DNA of 64,000 nt from Hofstenia miamia (GCA_004352715.1 SCFE01000023.1:2030372-2094371), one strand, 5' to 3'; positions 44,620-57,590 are shown, numbered from the stretch's first letter. The notes: generated by a model not told the origin, from the sequence alone. A program made the numbers and translations.

Positions 44620-46190
44620 AATTTTTTTAGATAAAATATTAGATAAAAATTATGATACGTTTATCTGTTGCCTTACTGAATGTTGATGGAAAAAAATTTT
44701 TGATGCTAAGCTTAGTAATACTGTGAATGACTTAAAATCAAAATGTGTCTATTGTCAGCATAATTGCATTTGAATATATGATGAAAATAATTTTCAAATA
44801 AAGACAATACTAAGATCACCGTTTCTCTCGAAATGTATGCCACACAATCCTGTTCTGACTTGAAATTGGCTTAATTGTCCGAAGAGTGTGTAATAATACA
44901 TATCTAGAAGTTAATGCAGCATTGCTATTCCTATTGCAAGTTAGATTAAATTCACCAATTTTCAATTTCTTGTACATATCTTATATTAATTGAAAGAACA
45001 CTTTTATACTGGAGTTGAGATAAGAACCTAAGGTGATCCTTCAAAATTGTGATCGTCTAATGATTTAAAAATGAAATATTAGTTAATGTTTTCACTAATT
45101 AGCCCAATTTCCACTAGCTCCCAAGTGGTTTTAAATATTTAGATTTCATGGCCTAATGAGGCCCCTTAATTTTTTCCAACGTTGAGCAAGAAATAAAATC
45201 ATTGATAAATCTGTTTTGATTAGTTCCAGTTCTTTGAATTATGATTGCGAATACTTTCACTTAAAAATTTTCCGTTATTGCTGCTCGCAAGTCATTCAGT
45301 GTAAGTGGAACATATCCACGGTATCTTTAGCTAATGCACAAAGAAATGAATATGTATTCTACTAATTTGTGTAAAAGCGTTTTATTGGTGCAGAACTTAT
45401 GGAAATTTTAGATTTGGAAGTAATCTTGTCAAGTTAATTATATAATTTGAATTCTCATAAAAACAACTATATTTGAATCTGTTTTACGTCATTGGTTCAT
45501 TTGTAAAATATATTTTGAATTCAAAGTGTAATATTAGAGTCAAATTATTATTATTGTAGACAACGATTTATTCTGGGTTTTGCTTTGCTCCAGTTCTAGA
45601 AGCATGCAATTCAACAATCAAAATAATCAGGAATATATGAGTACGTACCAGGTAGAGAATTGGGAAATACTATGAACAATACAACGATCTAGATATTCAA
45701 TCAAAATTGTTTAGTTGAGCATAGCTACATATTTGTGGACTTTTAAATATGCTGTTAATAATTTGAAAATGTCAAAACTAGCCCATTTCATACCATGGTC
45801 CTCAAATGTATGTCTGATGCTGGTTTTAAATTTCATCCTAATTTATTTTATTGATTATTTAAGTCTATGGTATTTTTAATGCTTTTATATTACTTCTGTT
45901 AATCTAACATTTCTTAATATTTCCTAAGGTACGCTTCTCAATATATATTTTGCATATGAATCACTGAATTCAACATAAATTTGACCGCTTTACATAGTTC
46001 ATTCATTGTGTGACATTTGCTAATAGCTCATACATGGTCCTCAAATATCATAAGATAACTTGCATTTCTTATGTAGCCAAATTTATCAACATAAAAATGC
46101 GAGTTCAACTAACGACTGCCTTAGTAATGAGCCACCTTTTGTATTGTAACGTCATTGATATATAAATTAGATTCGCAAATAACGGGCCGA
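44618..46190. other. No gene recognised
   Basis: AT-rich. Nothing supported on either strand. Confidence 0.4.
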
Positions 46191-46765
46191 AAAGATATGC
46201 TTCAATATCAAAAATTCCTATAAAGCTTTCAAAGATAAGAAACGTTTTCATGATGCTTCTTTCTATATTAAATACTTTTCTTTAATTAAATTATGGGATA
46301 TTGTAAACAAACGTGTACCTTTTGACAAAGTTCAATTTCCTTCTTATTCGAGTATTTCATCCAATAAACGAAGTTTTACTATCGGGAAAATAAAATTCAA
46401 AATGAAATTTTTAAAAAAAATTCCTAAATTGCACAATTGACAACTAGAATAACTTGCCATCATTTATAAGGAAAGTAGGTAAGCGAGATAAATTTAAAAA
46501 GAAATTATGGGTTACATTTGCTCTCATTTTTACCCTAAGATTAGCAATAAGACTTGGTCAGGATATTATTTTATAATTGGCTTAACTAGCAACAATTTGA
46601 AAATCAGTAAATATATTGTATCAATATCTGTAAATATTAATTGTTGTTTTGTGCTTTGTATTTTTCGACACTATTGCTGCAGTTGTTACTTTATCAACAT
46701 TTGTTGTTAGTATATTTTTATATACGATCCTGCAACAATAAAGAATATTTCTTCTTCTTCTTCAA
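46191..46765 (+). pseudogene. LINE 3' end with CTT-rich tail
   Basis: The plus strand gives LPSFIRKVGKRDKFKKKLWV TF-type text (about 46455-46520), the ORF2 end 'WNnLP..i......fK..l', after fragments in other frames. The tail CAATAAAGAATATTTCTTCT and further TTC units (46735-46765) looks like a LINE poly(A)-signal-plus-microsatellite end. Confidence 0.55.
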
Positions 46766-47801
46766 AGACTAATTGCACATGCAATTCTCTTAATATTTAT
46801 TCTAAAAGTACAATATCTGGGAAATAGCAAATTCCAAAGGATTTAACTAAGTTGGTATAAATGGATTAAACTTTAATAAATTATAAGTGTCACTATTATA
46901 AATTCAACTTGGTTTTCAAAACGTACCGCTGGAACTGTTTCCATCCAAATCAGCATGAAATTTTTTAAGATTGGCCATTAAAAATTAATTTTCATCATTA
47001 TTTAAGTTAGGCTTTTTCAACTTTCAATATGCAATGCAGTGTGTTGATGGAATTGATTTTGTTCTTTGAAAACAAAAGTTAACAATGCATACTCCAATGC
47101 TAAACCTTAAAGAATCAACGAAATATACGGACACTTTTAGAATCTCTTATAAGAAATTTGAAGGTATCTAGTTGCTGGTACTTTGTCGAAATATTAATAG
47201 TTTGATATTTCTCAATTCACACTTTTATACTGGATACAAATAATTCTGAATTAATGATAGTAATAAATTCAGTAAATAATATTACAATTTAAACAGAAGT
47301 ATCCAGTTTGCTTAAAAAGCATCAGTTTAAATCATATTCAAGCATTTGCTTATGGTTTTTGTTTTAATAATATATTTCCAACTTCTAGAATGTTACTATA
47401 TTTAATTCCTCATAGATGGTTCACTGACTCATTTCAATTTATAAAAATAAACCATTCAAATATATCAATTGTTTGGTTTTTGATCGACGTTTTTGAAAAA
47501 ATTACATCTAATAAAAGAAGTTTTTTAAAACTTTTGAGCACATTTTTGCTGTGAATTATTTTGGTGTTGATAAAAACAAATATTTACTGATTAAAATAAT
47601 TGAACTAACTGAAATCACATTACAAATGGGGGACCCTTATATTAGATTGTTCGCAAATAAGAGGTTCTAATTAACACACCTAAAAACATTATAATTTTGT
47701 AATGCTTGTTCAAGACAAAGTCAAAAATACATCAAGCACCATGTACACCAAAATATATGTCATTTTTACACTCATTTAAAAGATATCTCTGAAGAAGATG
47801 C
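46766..47801. other. 3' side of the sFRP-like gene, no other gene
   Basis: AT-rich. It lies downstream of the NTR exon's stop codon (minus strand). I find no clear AATAAA close to the stop. Confidence 0.4.
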
Positions 47802-48145
47802 TTAGTCATCTCTAAACTTTTTTTTGCACGTGAGAGCTTTACGAGCCTCTTTAAACATCTGTTTTCCTTCGCCAGAGTATTTGAAGAAAGACAGAATATG
47901 GTTATCTTGAGCAAAAAATATGTAATTCCCAATTTTTTTCGAAGATTTCTCTTTAGGGATACAGTCTGGGTTTTTGTCGTTTTCTGAAATGACCAGTTTG
48001 TATGTTTTCTTGGCCACAATGTTGTCTTCATAGAATTTATATGTTTTATTGCTGTCGTAGACAATCCTGAACTTTTTCTTTGGCTTGACTATGGCAAAAT
48101 GCTGTTTTGCACTGCTCTTGAAATCTTTGACTTTCGTGATAAAGA
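47802..48145 (-). CDS. sfrp: sFRP-like protein, terminal exon (NTR domain)
   Basis: A strong acceptor (TTTATATTTATTTAG) precedes 48145. The exon starts in the frame FITKVKDFKSSAKQHFAIV, continues KKFRIVYDSNKTYKFYED, TYKLVISENDKNPDCIPKE, GNYIFFAQDNHILSFFKYS and ends MFKEARKALTCKKKFRDD before TAA. This follows the layout of the netrin-like (NTR) domain of secreted Frizzled-related proteins: an opening 'F..k.k..k', a '..l......C.C', then 'G.yl.mg......l......W.......fk.a......C'. Only two cysteines are here; the first NTR cysteine or two would have to come from an unrecognised upstream exon. The lysine-rich end is typical of heparin-binding sFRPs. It begins with two bases completing a phase-1 codon, matching both CRD exons upstream. 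Confidence 0.72.
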
Positions 48146-48717
48146 CTAAATAAATATAAAATACAAACTAATACCATGTAATTTATTTATAATGGAATTT
48201 CAAAATCATACTAACCTACACTAATACTATGTAAGATCACTTAAGATATATAATACAATAGAATTATTGCTGATGCAACTTTGTAAAGGAGTGGCTTATT
48301 ATTGTCAACTCGGATTAGGTTTTTACTGGACATAATTTATAATTTCATAATATTGCATAATTCAATGAATTAATATGTCTATCAAATTGAATGATTCTGG
48401 CCTGAGCTTGGAAGCTAAATTAATAAAATTTTGTAACCGTTTAATTTCTTAATAAAAACCGTCAATGAGATCTTAACTTTATGAAATACAACAACCCATA
48501 GTATTTGAGAAAAATGAAAATTGCTGCACGTTGACCTTGGAAAAGTTATTGCAACTACGAAAAGACTAATTGAGAGTAATATTTCTCTGGAATCACCCCA
48601 GTACAGACATGCATTAACAATACACTAAAATGTATTGAAACTCTCATATCCGCCAACAATGACCTGAAGAAGTTTGAATATTTGTCAAATTTTGTCGTCA
48701 GTCAATATTTGGCAAAC
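48146..48717. other. Intron-like sequence, no feature recognised
   Basis: AT-rich sequence directly upstream of the NTR exon acceptor. Confidence 0.4.
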
Positions 48718-48777
<60 letters not shown>

Positions 48778-48778
48778 T
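48718..48778. repeat. (AT)n microsatellite
   Basis: Alternating TA for about 60 bases with one G interruption. The tyrosine-isoleucine frame across it is not a gene. Confidence 0.9.
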
Positions 48779-49450
48779 CCCTATTTATATTTAGACATTT
48801 TAAACTACAATTACTTAGCGTTTGACCTCACAAGAGGTATCTCATTGAGAAATCAGGATGCCTCTAACAAAATGGCCAAGGGCTGTACTAAGTTTGTACA
48901 ATAAAATGCATTGCAAATATGATGTTTCAAAATTAGTTTTGATACAAGTATATAGCCTTTTGTTATCTGATAAAGAGAATTACATTGAATTTCAAAATGC
49001 AAAGAAAAATATTTTAATTTTATCAAAAGAAACAGGATATTTCATGTTTACATAACAAATGCACTTTAGAGTAAGAAAATTGTTTGAAAATTTGACTATA
49101 AATGAAGAACTTTTAAATCTTTGCCCACGAGGATCATTTCTTATATGGGTCAACTTTATGTAAGCACCATCCCATCGAAGGAATACACGCTTATTTCACT
49201 ATAACAAATAGGCTGTGTGCAATGTAATCATCAGCAAGATTTGGAACTGCGTACAAAAAAGTGTACACACATTATAGGGCCTTAAAAGGAACTGATATTT
49301 AACATTATAATCTGAGATTCTTAGGTCATTATAAAATCGGAATAAATGACAATATTATCTTCTCACATCTATTAGATTTTTGTTTAAAATTTGAAATGTA
49401 CACTGAAGTAGACGCTAGGCTGTCAAGACTATATTTAGCAACATTATCAG
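48779..49450. other. Intron-like sequence, no feature recognised
   Basis: If the sFRP gene uses a small linker exon between CRD and NTR, it could lie here or up to 51366. I did not find one I could support. Confidence 0.4.
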
Positions 49451-49765
49451 GCGCGTACCTAGGGGGGGGGGTCGTTGGGTGCGAACGACCTCCCCCCTTT
49501 TTAGATGACCTGCCCTTTTTGGAATTAAATTCTTGTTACATTTAGTGTATTTTATATGGTAAACAAATATGGTAAACCATATTTGTTATTCCACGTGCGT
49601 GGTGTTATAAAATTTTCATATTTTATATTATATGTATTACATTACTGAACCATGATTGTTAATATACACATCACTAGAAAAATAACTTTTTCATTTTTTG
49701 TAAAAGAAGAATAGAAATGCCCTTTTCAGAAAAATCCGACCCCCTTATAAATTGCTAGGCCTGAT
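49451..49765. repeat. Decayed interspersed repeat with G/C homopolymer end
   Basis: It starts GGCGCGTACCTAGGGGGGGG with inverted CCCCCC nearby, and ends CCCCCTTATAAATTGCTAGG CC. Homopolymer G/C blocks close to 'GCGTAC' also mark the repeats at 29529 and 41255. An internal palindrome AAATATGGT..ACCATATTT lies at about 49563. The class is unknown. Confidence 0.4.
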
Positions 49766-50403
49766 TATATATAATTTTTGGAATAACTCAATTAATTCTT
49801 TCCACATTTCTGTTATTGCACAATGCTATACACGTTAGATACAGTTTTTATGACCACATAAACTTTATTCATTCTCGCAGAAAACATGTTGGTCAATATG
49901 ACCATATTTAATTTCATTCGAAACAATGCTTCTGATGCAAAAATGCTGGACTTCACTTTGAATACAAGCATAAAATCTAAAGTGCAATATGTGTTTCATT
50001 ATGAATTTCCTTACAGGCACCAAGCACTGGAAATGAATCCAAATAAAATAATAGTTGCTATCACTGCATGCAGGGGTGGGGCCTAAGAAATAGGGACCGG
50101 GGAAGTTTCAATTTTTTTCCTAAAAATATTTACAATGATTATATATTTGCAAGTTATACAAAATCTAATGCTATTTTGCGAAAAATTCAATGATGTATGA
50201 AGTTCTTCAAAAAACTTTAAGGCTTATATTTATATACATTAAAGCTAGTCATTTTAAGACGTTCGTTAGGAAATACATGTATTCACATAACAGACTAGTG
50301 TACACTATAGTATACAGAAAATATAAACATTTTTTTGTTTACACAATATTTCTTTACATGCCTCCACATTAGTTATCCAATAAACACTAGTATTGTAGAA
50401 ATC
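49766..50403. other. No gene recognised
   Basis: The frames 49886-50086 and 50190-50372 (plus) have no recognisable domain. This segment lies within the putative sFRP intron. Confidence 0.4.
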
Positions 50404-51089
50404 AGGGATCCAACATGATTAATCGTCAACACGATTAATCGAGATTAATCGGATAGATTAATCTATCGTGCTGGTCAAGTAGATTAGATTAATCGTAAAC
50501 AGCGTGCTCGATTAATCTAGATTATTCTAATTAAGTTGATGCTTATGCATTCAATTACGTGTTGTCATTTTCAGTTTGATATCTTATCTATGGCCACTAT
50601 TCTTGTGTCATATGTTTTACAAAAGAAAACCTTAACACCGGACATAGAAGAAGAGCGTGATGATTAGGCATCTAACATATTTAGGAAGCGTCGGATGTCG
50701 CCTAATTCTATATATAAGGATCCTCGATTTTATCACGCCATCTTCTAATCAGGTTGAGAGACTGTTCAGCAAAGCTGGATATGCTCTATCTGATTTCCAA
50801 AATCGTTTATTACCCCTCAACTTAGAAATCCAAATATTTCTTTACCCTAACAAGCACATGTGGAGTAAAATGACTTCAGGAAATGATATCAAATAACAAT
50901 AATAGTTGATATTTTCTATTTTGAATATTTTTCAATTGATATAATGTATTTTGAATATTTTTAATCAGAAGTAGATTAATCAACGATTAATCGCGATTAT
51001 TAATCTCCTGGCAGCAGCGATTACGATTAATATATCGCCAAAAATTTTTTTCATACGATTAATCGCGATTAAAATCTAACGATCCTTTC
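50404..51089 (+). mobile_element. hAT element, internally deleted, with 8-bp TSD
   Basis: The target duplication TAGAAATC stands at 50396-50403 and 51090-51097. The ends read AGGGATCCAACATGATTAATC and, in reverse complement at the right, GAAAGGATCGTTAGATTT. Subterminal GATTAATCG motifs are repeated many times in both orientations at both ends (50418-50525 and 50970-51075), a typical hAT transposase-binding arrangement. The interior carries only the transposase C terminus. Confidence 0.9.
50657..50896 (+). pseudogene. hAT transposase dimerisation-domain remnant
   Basis: The frame reads ITPSSNQVERLFSKAGYALS and DFQNRLLPLNLEIQIFLYPN KHMW. This is the hAT C-terminal dimerisation motif 'ipaTsa.sERvFS.AG.....rr.rL.p...e.l.fl..N...W'. 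The catalytic part is absent. The domain lies inside the 686-bp element at 50404-51089. Confidence 0.85.
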
Positions 51090-51366
51090 TAGAAATCCAT
51101 GCATATACAAAGTGACATACTGTAATTATGTAAATTGGCAAATATAGTATATAAATAATTAAGAAACCTTTATTGCTGTTGCAGATTTCGTTTATCAAAA
51201 TCTCTTTAGAAATCGGGTCAAGTAAACACTTGGACGGCGATAGGGACGTTTTAACATCTTCTTGATTTATTTGTAAATTGGTGTTTTCCGCTAAAGAAAT
51301 GTAATTTCATAGGTGTTTGAATATAAAGATAATATGTCTATAGTTTAAGTATGAAAAAATACGTAC

Positions 51367-51802
51367 GTGGTTGCATAACATTGTAACAATTTTTATTACT
51401 AAAGATTTTACATGTGGCTAGAGGAGGCCACTTAATTTTCCTTTCATGCAGACTAGTATTGCAAGCTTTCTGTAAATCCAAACATTGCTGTTTACAGGGA
51501 GGCACGCGTAATTGCCGGTTGCAAGAGGGTAGATATAAATAACACAGTAGCTTTTTCTGAAATGGATCGCATGATAGATTTAAATTCATGGCCTGTAGGG
51601 TTTGTAAATCCCTGAAAATATGGGATTTATCTCTGAAATCTGAAATGTAATTTTGCAAACTAAAATATCGCAAGTTAGCAGGTAGTACATTCTTGCATAT
51701 GCCAAGCTGAGCCTCATCAGGTCGTTCGTAGCAGTCGACCGCTTCACCATCACCAAACAACGTAACCAATATTAACAATGCGATTATTTCTACTCTCGCC
51801 AT
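51367..51802 (-). CDS. sfrp: sFRP-like protein, first exon (signal peptide and Frizzled CRD), copy 1
   Basis: The start is taken at 51802 (MARVEIIALLILVTLFGDGE), which gives a clean signal peptide; an in-frame ATG 22 codons upstream is less likely. All ten CRD cysteines are present in the order of the Frizzled-type domain: DCYE, LGICKN, NLSCDP, KLLCYLYLPSC, VPPCKQQCLDLQKACN, ATCK, KNCYN. The family hallmarks 'C..I..p.C', 'LpN', 'FlCs.y.P.C' and 'PCr..C......C' are recognisable. Such domains bind Wnt ligands outside the cell. There is no transmembrane region in the exon. The donor CCAC|GTACGT ends the exon in phase 1, matching the NTR exon at 48145. The joining residue would be leucine. Confidence 0.85.
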
Positions 51803-52602
51803 AACGTCCACTGCAGTCATGAAAAACCATATATTGTTTTGAAAGAGCAAATTTTCTCTGCCAATCAAAACTGAGAACTAATTCACTAGTAAACTGTGAG
51901 TAATACGAAAATTATTCCCACTGCGTTTCAAGAAAATATCTTTTGTATAATTTAAAATCTATACATAGAATATTAAAATTTCCTCATCCAAATTCCCACA
52001 CCTCCAATTTATAAAGCGCTCCTTTCCAACATAAATACGAATTCAAATAATATCAAATAAAAACAGTTTTTTTACAATTTCCTGCTGAAGATTCTATAAA
52101 TTATTTACAATAATTTACATCACAATCGGGTATTTGTTAATGTCCATTATTAAACCAACAAATTATGCCAAGTGCAAATATTGCTTCATGAACGAAAGTT
52201 AATAATTTTTTATTACCTGGAATTAAGCAGACGAACGAGCAATATTTCACTGTTGATTAAGTTTATCGTCAGTACAGGTGTTATGGCAGACAACGTAATC
52301 CATAAATGCAATTTAAGTTGAATACACGTGTATTGCAAATTTCAATCATTCTACATATCTATATGTGCCATTAATCGGAATGACTTTAAATATTGTTAAA
52401 AGTAAGTTAAATGCAATGTATGCTTCCAGAGGCTTACATAACACAAACCACATGGGGGTTGGCAATAACTGCAACACAAATATTTCACCCTCGTTTAATG
52501 CAGAAATCATTGCTGTGCAATTTCAAATATCATAGAGATAAAAACTAATAAAACTATCCAACATTTGTAAGCACCACTGGATAGGGAATCATCTCTTTTT
52601 TC
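51803..52602. other. Upstream region of CRD copy 1, no feature recognised
   Basis: AT-rich. Unlike the 58- and 63-kb copies, it does not share the repeated upstream block, as far as I can see. Confidence 0.4.
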
Positions 52603-53690
52603 ATGTTCACCATTTTTCATTACGTGTTCCCAGAAATTTGTCGTCAGATTTCTTCTTCTCAGCATGGAAACCTTCCAGGTCGTTCTACCATCACCAACTT
52701 GCTCACTCTGATCGAAAACTGTAATCTTCACTCCGATCGTAATGATCCTGGTTGCATTATCTTTCTTGACATTTCTAAAGCTTTTGATCGGCTTCCATAT
52801 TTTATTCTTCTCGACAAGTTACGTTTATTTGGCTTTGATGCTGATTTCCTTGAATGCTTCCAGTCTTATCTAACCAATCGTCGTCAATGTGTCACGATCG
52901 CATTGCGTCTATCTCATCTGATCTTGAACTGTTGTTTATTTGGTCTTCGATCAACCATCTTGATTTGAGTCTTAATAAGAAATGTGGCAAACCCTTTTCA
53001 CACACAATGGATCTACTTCTCCTAATCATACTCATCTTGAAGTTCAACTTGCTGTCAACTTAAATAGTACTGGACATGTGTCCTTGCACTTCCGTAAAGA
53101 TAATTCTGCAGTCTTTACGCTCTTTCGTAATGTTCCCTTTAACTCTCGTATTTCAAGTCCATTCCTTGTGCTATCCTTCTCTATGCTTCTCTCTGTTGGC
53201 GGAAAAATCGTGCCTTGTTCGACCCCATGAAAAAGTTCTAGAAGCATGCTTTTAGATGGAATTCTCCCTTATCATACAAAGAAGCTCTGCTCAAATTCTC
53301 CACTCTCCCACTAGTACTTCATTTTCATGATTGTAATCTCTTATTGTTCAATGGTTTACTAACTCACAATCTGCGCCTTGATCCATTCGATTTTAGAACA
53401 TTCTCGAATTCTCACTCTACTCGCTCTGTTGGTGTGTTCACGCTCTCGGTTCGTCGTCTCAAAAAACATTGCGTCCTTCACTCGTTTTTTAATAGTTTTG
53501 CTTCTGCTTTCTTGCTTCTGACTCTCAAACCTAAAGCTGCTATTGACATTTTTCCTGGGGCTCTGCACCCTTCCATTTCGCTGATTCGTTCTCTTGCTTT
53601 GTTTACACATCCAGTTGCTCCTTCTTCATCTCCTGTGACTGTCCTCGTTGACGAAAAACTTGTTTTTTTATACATTTGTATTGTTTGCCT
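52603..53690 (+). pseudogene. LINE reverse transcriptase fragment (less AT-rich)
   Basis: The frame 52603-52965 reads SSQHGNLPGRSTITNLLTLI, CIIFLDISKAFDRLPYFILL and FLECFQSYLTNRRQCVTI, the RT finger and palm motifs up to motif A and the 'yL..R.q.v' block of Jockey/CR1-like LINEs. The FADD motif part is missing. A separate frame at 53344-53610 (RTFSNSHSTRSVGVFTLSVR) looks like the ORF2 tail, so the middle is deleted. The segment is visibly less AT-rich than its surroundings. Confidence 0.75.
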
Positions 53691-55450
53691 TTGCTGTACT
53701 AGTAAATTCTTATTTTTTATTATTAAAGATTTCGAAAACTTATTTAAAAATATTGCTTGGGACTACATTTATACATTAAACTCAGGGAGTAGTATGTTGC
53801 AATTTATTGAAGAACAACTAGATTTTGCATTAACTAAGTTGGCACCATATAGAAAAAACCTGTAATTCAAAAGCTTGACTTAAATAATCAGCATCGACGG
53901 GATACCACTGTCGCTCGTAAAAATCAATTACATCAATTAGCTCGGAAACTCAGCGTGCTGTTAATTGGAGCGATTATCACGCCGCAAAAAACATTAATTA
54001 AGAAATTCCACAGGGCAAATCACGATAAACGCGTAAAAGAATAATTTAATAACCTAGATAATTCTACAAGTAAATATAATTATATTAAAAAAGTAGTAAG
54101 TGTATAGCAAAAATTTAAATGTGATATTGAAGAAATTAGAATTGTACATTTTATTTCAGCAAGATTGAAATTTCTAATCCCTTGAATGCAACATTTGTAA
54201 ACCTAGGTAAATATCATTTGAATAAAGTTCAAAACAACACTTTTGTTTTAATTAAGCCTTACTACAATTAAACCAATTGTAGTAAATTTAACTTTCGTCT
54301 GTCAACTTATCAAGAGGTGAAGAGTATTGTTGCTAAAATTGATGAAAATAAATCGATAGGCTCTAACAGGTATACCATACTTTATTATAAAAAACCATTT
54401 GTACATATTAGGCGATCATTTACATTTAGCCTTCAATCAATGGATAATGAATTTCCCAAAAAAACTAAAAGATACTGATGTTTCTCCTGCTTATGAAAAT
54501 GGTAATCCCCTAGAGCGCAGAATTTTAGACCAATTTTAATTACTCATCCATTTTTAAAACTATTCGAAAAGTTCATCACCGCGCAAATGTATGAATTTAT
54601 TGCCGAAAACAAAATAGTTTCAAATAATCAATTTAGATGGCGTCGGAAGCTATTTTATCAATTACAGAAAAATAGGTTACGTTTGGAAAAAAAATAACGT
54701 ATTACTGTATTTGAGTAAGGCTTTTAATTCAATGAATTTTCACATTCTAAAAAACAAACTATTGCAACAAGGATTTGGGGTAATAATGCTATAAATTTTA
54801 TTATGAGCTTTTTAGAAAATCGTCGATAGCGAGTTCAGTATTGACGCCGATTCTTTTTGCACTATATGAAAATGATTTATCACTATATATTAAAGATTCT
54901 ACTGTATATCAGTATGCTGATGATACTTGTCATATAAGTAAAGGAAAGAACGCAATTATATCAGCGAAATTCTTACAAAAAAGATGTTGAATCTCTAATT
55001 AATTATTTCACTCTCTATAAATTAAAAATTAACATAGGTATAATTCAGTTTATAATGCTTCAACCCAGGGACATTGTGGAACTTCTAAAAATTAATGATG
55101 CTTCTATACAACATACAAATTGCGTAAAATGTTTAGGAGTTGAATTAGATAAGCATTTAAAACGTATTATCAATTTTTTAACTCTAAAATTCAAAAGATA
55201 GCCAATGAAGTAAAAATGCTGTATCATATTCGAAATATTGAGAAAATGTACTACAAACAGTTAAGAAATGCAATTATCATTAGTCATTTTCAATATTGCA
55301 GTGTTCTTCTTTATAATCTAACAACAAAACAAAAGATTTCACTTTGGAAAATGTACTGTACAAACACTAAATTTCATCCCAAAGCATAAGTCCGTCCACC
55401 ACATTAAAATTGATTATGACATTCTTTCTCCCATATATATATATATGCTA
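53691..55450 (+). pseudogene. Second decayed LINE with YADD motif
   Basis: It follows the previous LINE directly. DFENLFKNIAWDYIYTLNSG and QFIEEQLDFALTKLAPYRKN (53725-53862) look like the endonuclease-to-RT linker. RT pieces follow in several frames, including QYADDTCHIS at about 54911, which is the catalytic motif C. Thumb fragments (for example INDASIQHTNCVKCLGVEL-type text at about 55090-55145) end near an (AT)n run at 55430. Stops and frameshifts are abundant. Confidence 0.7.
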
Positions 55451-57200
55451 TTGATTTTCAATCGTTATATATAATATATAAATACTATCATAAATTCATT
55501 AGAATTTACAGTGTGCAAATAATTTATTACAATTTTGTAAATATTTGTATTTATTTGGGTGCTTTTGTAGATTATAGATTTATTTTGTATTAATCAAAAA
55601 ATAAATTGTTTTTTACTCTTATTATTGTAAATGGTAGCAAAATATATGGAAAAATTACTTAATAATAAAGTAAGATAAATGAGTGGAACCTGAAGATAAA
55701 TTAATGTCTAAATTTCTTCTAAGGTAGCAATCAAATTGTAAGTCAGAAGTTTCAAATTAGATTAAGTTCTGATAAAGGAATTTTAGGAAAATTGACGTTA
55801 CCTAATTTTTTAAATGTCTGATTTAAATGACTTAGTGTCATTTTTTATAGGTAAATATTTTATTTTCAACATAAATTTCTGAAATGTCCTGCGTTTTCCC
55901 TACAGTTACCCTATTATTGACAAGATACATCACTGTTAAAATGTAAAAATGTCCATAATGTTAGGAAAATGTTGTAAGACGTCATGAAAGCTTATTATTG
56001 ACAGATGTGCCATGCATAAAGTATACCTACATATTTACAATATTTACAAATTCATTTTGTGAAAGGGTTTGTCCCTTATTGAATCTCAGAACAGATTAGG
56101 GCCCAGCGGTTCGGTATCGGCATGACTATAAAAAATTCTTACATTATTTGAAATGTATAGTATATCATAGCTATATCAATTAATTGATTCTCGATTCCTA
56201 TATAAAATGGCAATAATTACACATATGAATGCGTTTTATTAAACATTTTAAGCCGGTCCATAGAACAATGTTCAATATCACCAGTATAATAAAACTTTTA
56301 AATATATAAATAGCCTATGCAATGGACCTGTCGACACCAAGCATAAATTAACAGGATTTTAATTTCATAATTATGATATTTCATTGCAAAGAAATGGATG
56401 CACCTTATTCCGAATGGGCACATTTTGCAAATATAATTTTTTAAGAAAAAATCTGTAAATAGCTCGTTTTTGTAAAATTATTTACGACAACATTCTTAAG
56501 AAATTTCGAAATTTTCAAATTGCTACAACTTAAGCGTTCATACAGCAAGCATTTGCCTGCGGGCTCACACACCATACACATAGCCTACTTTTAAAAAAAT
56601 ACCGATCAATGTTTTAGGCAAGATACCTCGGTATCGGTATTTTTCAGTATTGTCAAAATACCTCGATATCGGTTTCGGTATCCGTATACCGCCGAGCTCT
56701 CGGATAGACACACGAAGAAGATGCAGTGTCCGGCTTATCAAACGCGAGATCGAAGTTATAAATTATAACAAACACGGGTAGATTTAGTGGTACGATCGAG
56801 CCGAACTGAGTCAAAATTCTCGGCCATGATCATCACTTTTCATTACCGTAAAAAAGTTTTTAAAGGGCTGCCAAATTTTTTATTAAAAGCATAAAACTTG
56901 AATTTTGAATGACTTGTTGTGGAATCAAACTAAGTATTTAGCGATTTTCGTGCAAGCAAAATTTTAAATAATAGAAGGAAATTGAATTCTATGTGAATTT
57001 GGAAAAAAAAATTAAATTTTTAGACTGTTATTAAATTTATATCTCGTTGGAATCAAAACTTCGTTTTAAATAAGCAAACAAATTATTTTTACATGATATA
57101 TTCACGAAACATCTGGTGTACCTTGTTCTTGAATGAGGCTCTTAAATTGATATTTGCTTAAGAAATTAATATAATAATAGTACAATATATAGTAAAATAA
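55451..57200. other. No gene recognised; short palindromic repeat at 56600-56700
   Basis: AT-rich. At 56580-56700 the phrase 'AAATACCGA.....' alternates with 'TACCTCGGTATCGGTAT' (three times in variants), a degenerate GGTATCGGTA repeat like the one at 56110 (GGTTCGGTATCGGC). It may be the subterminal motifs of an hAT-type element roughly spanning 56100-56830, but I could not find its ends. Confidence 0.4.
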
Positions 57201-57430
57201 GTAAATATATGGATTGTACAGTTAATATGAAGTAACATTATTAAGTTACGCATTGAAAATCATTCATAAGAAACCATAAAGTGCTAAGGCACTCCAGGTG
57301 TTAATTTCTTTAAAGACACTTGTTATTTCAACTGTCTAGAGAAATAAATCTGATTATTTTAAAACAATTGTTCATTGTTGAGAATGTTCGATACATTGAA
57401 AAAAATAAAATACCGTGCAAGAGAAAATTT
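57201..57430. repeat. CRD-array downstream repeat, diverged copy
   Basis: Diverged relative of the blocks at 59727-59967 and 60635-60875 (shared text such as AAATTATTCA/AATCATTCA...AGGAAA..., GGTGTTAATTTCTTTAAAGA against GGTATTAAGTTCTTTAAAGA, and TTTAAAACAATT). Confidence 0.6.
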
Positions 57431-57452
57431 ATAAAATGTCTATTACTTATAT

Positions 57453-57453
<1 letters not shown>

Positions 57454-57497
<44 letters not shown>

Positions 57498-57538
57498 ATA
57501 TTATTTATATTATATTACATTATATATATATAAATATA

Positions 57539-57590
<52 letters not shown>
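57454..57590. repeat. (AT)n microsatellite, compound
   Basis: Two long alternating AT tracts separated by a short AT-rich spacer. The polytyrosine-isoleucine frame here is an artefact. Confidence 0.9.

Noticed and set aside
47802-48064. The alternative minus-strand frame beginning MSTTAIKHINSMKTTL
   Set aside because: It is out of frame with the NTR-like text, which has a strong splice acceptor and a family-like layout.
53359-53675. Minus-strand frames in the less AT-rich segment
   Set aside because: Shadows of a plus-strand LINE tail.
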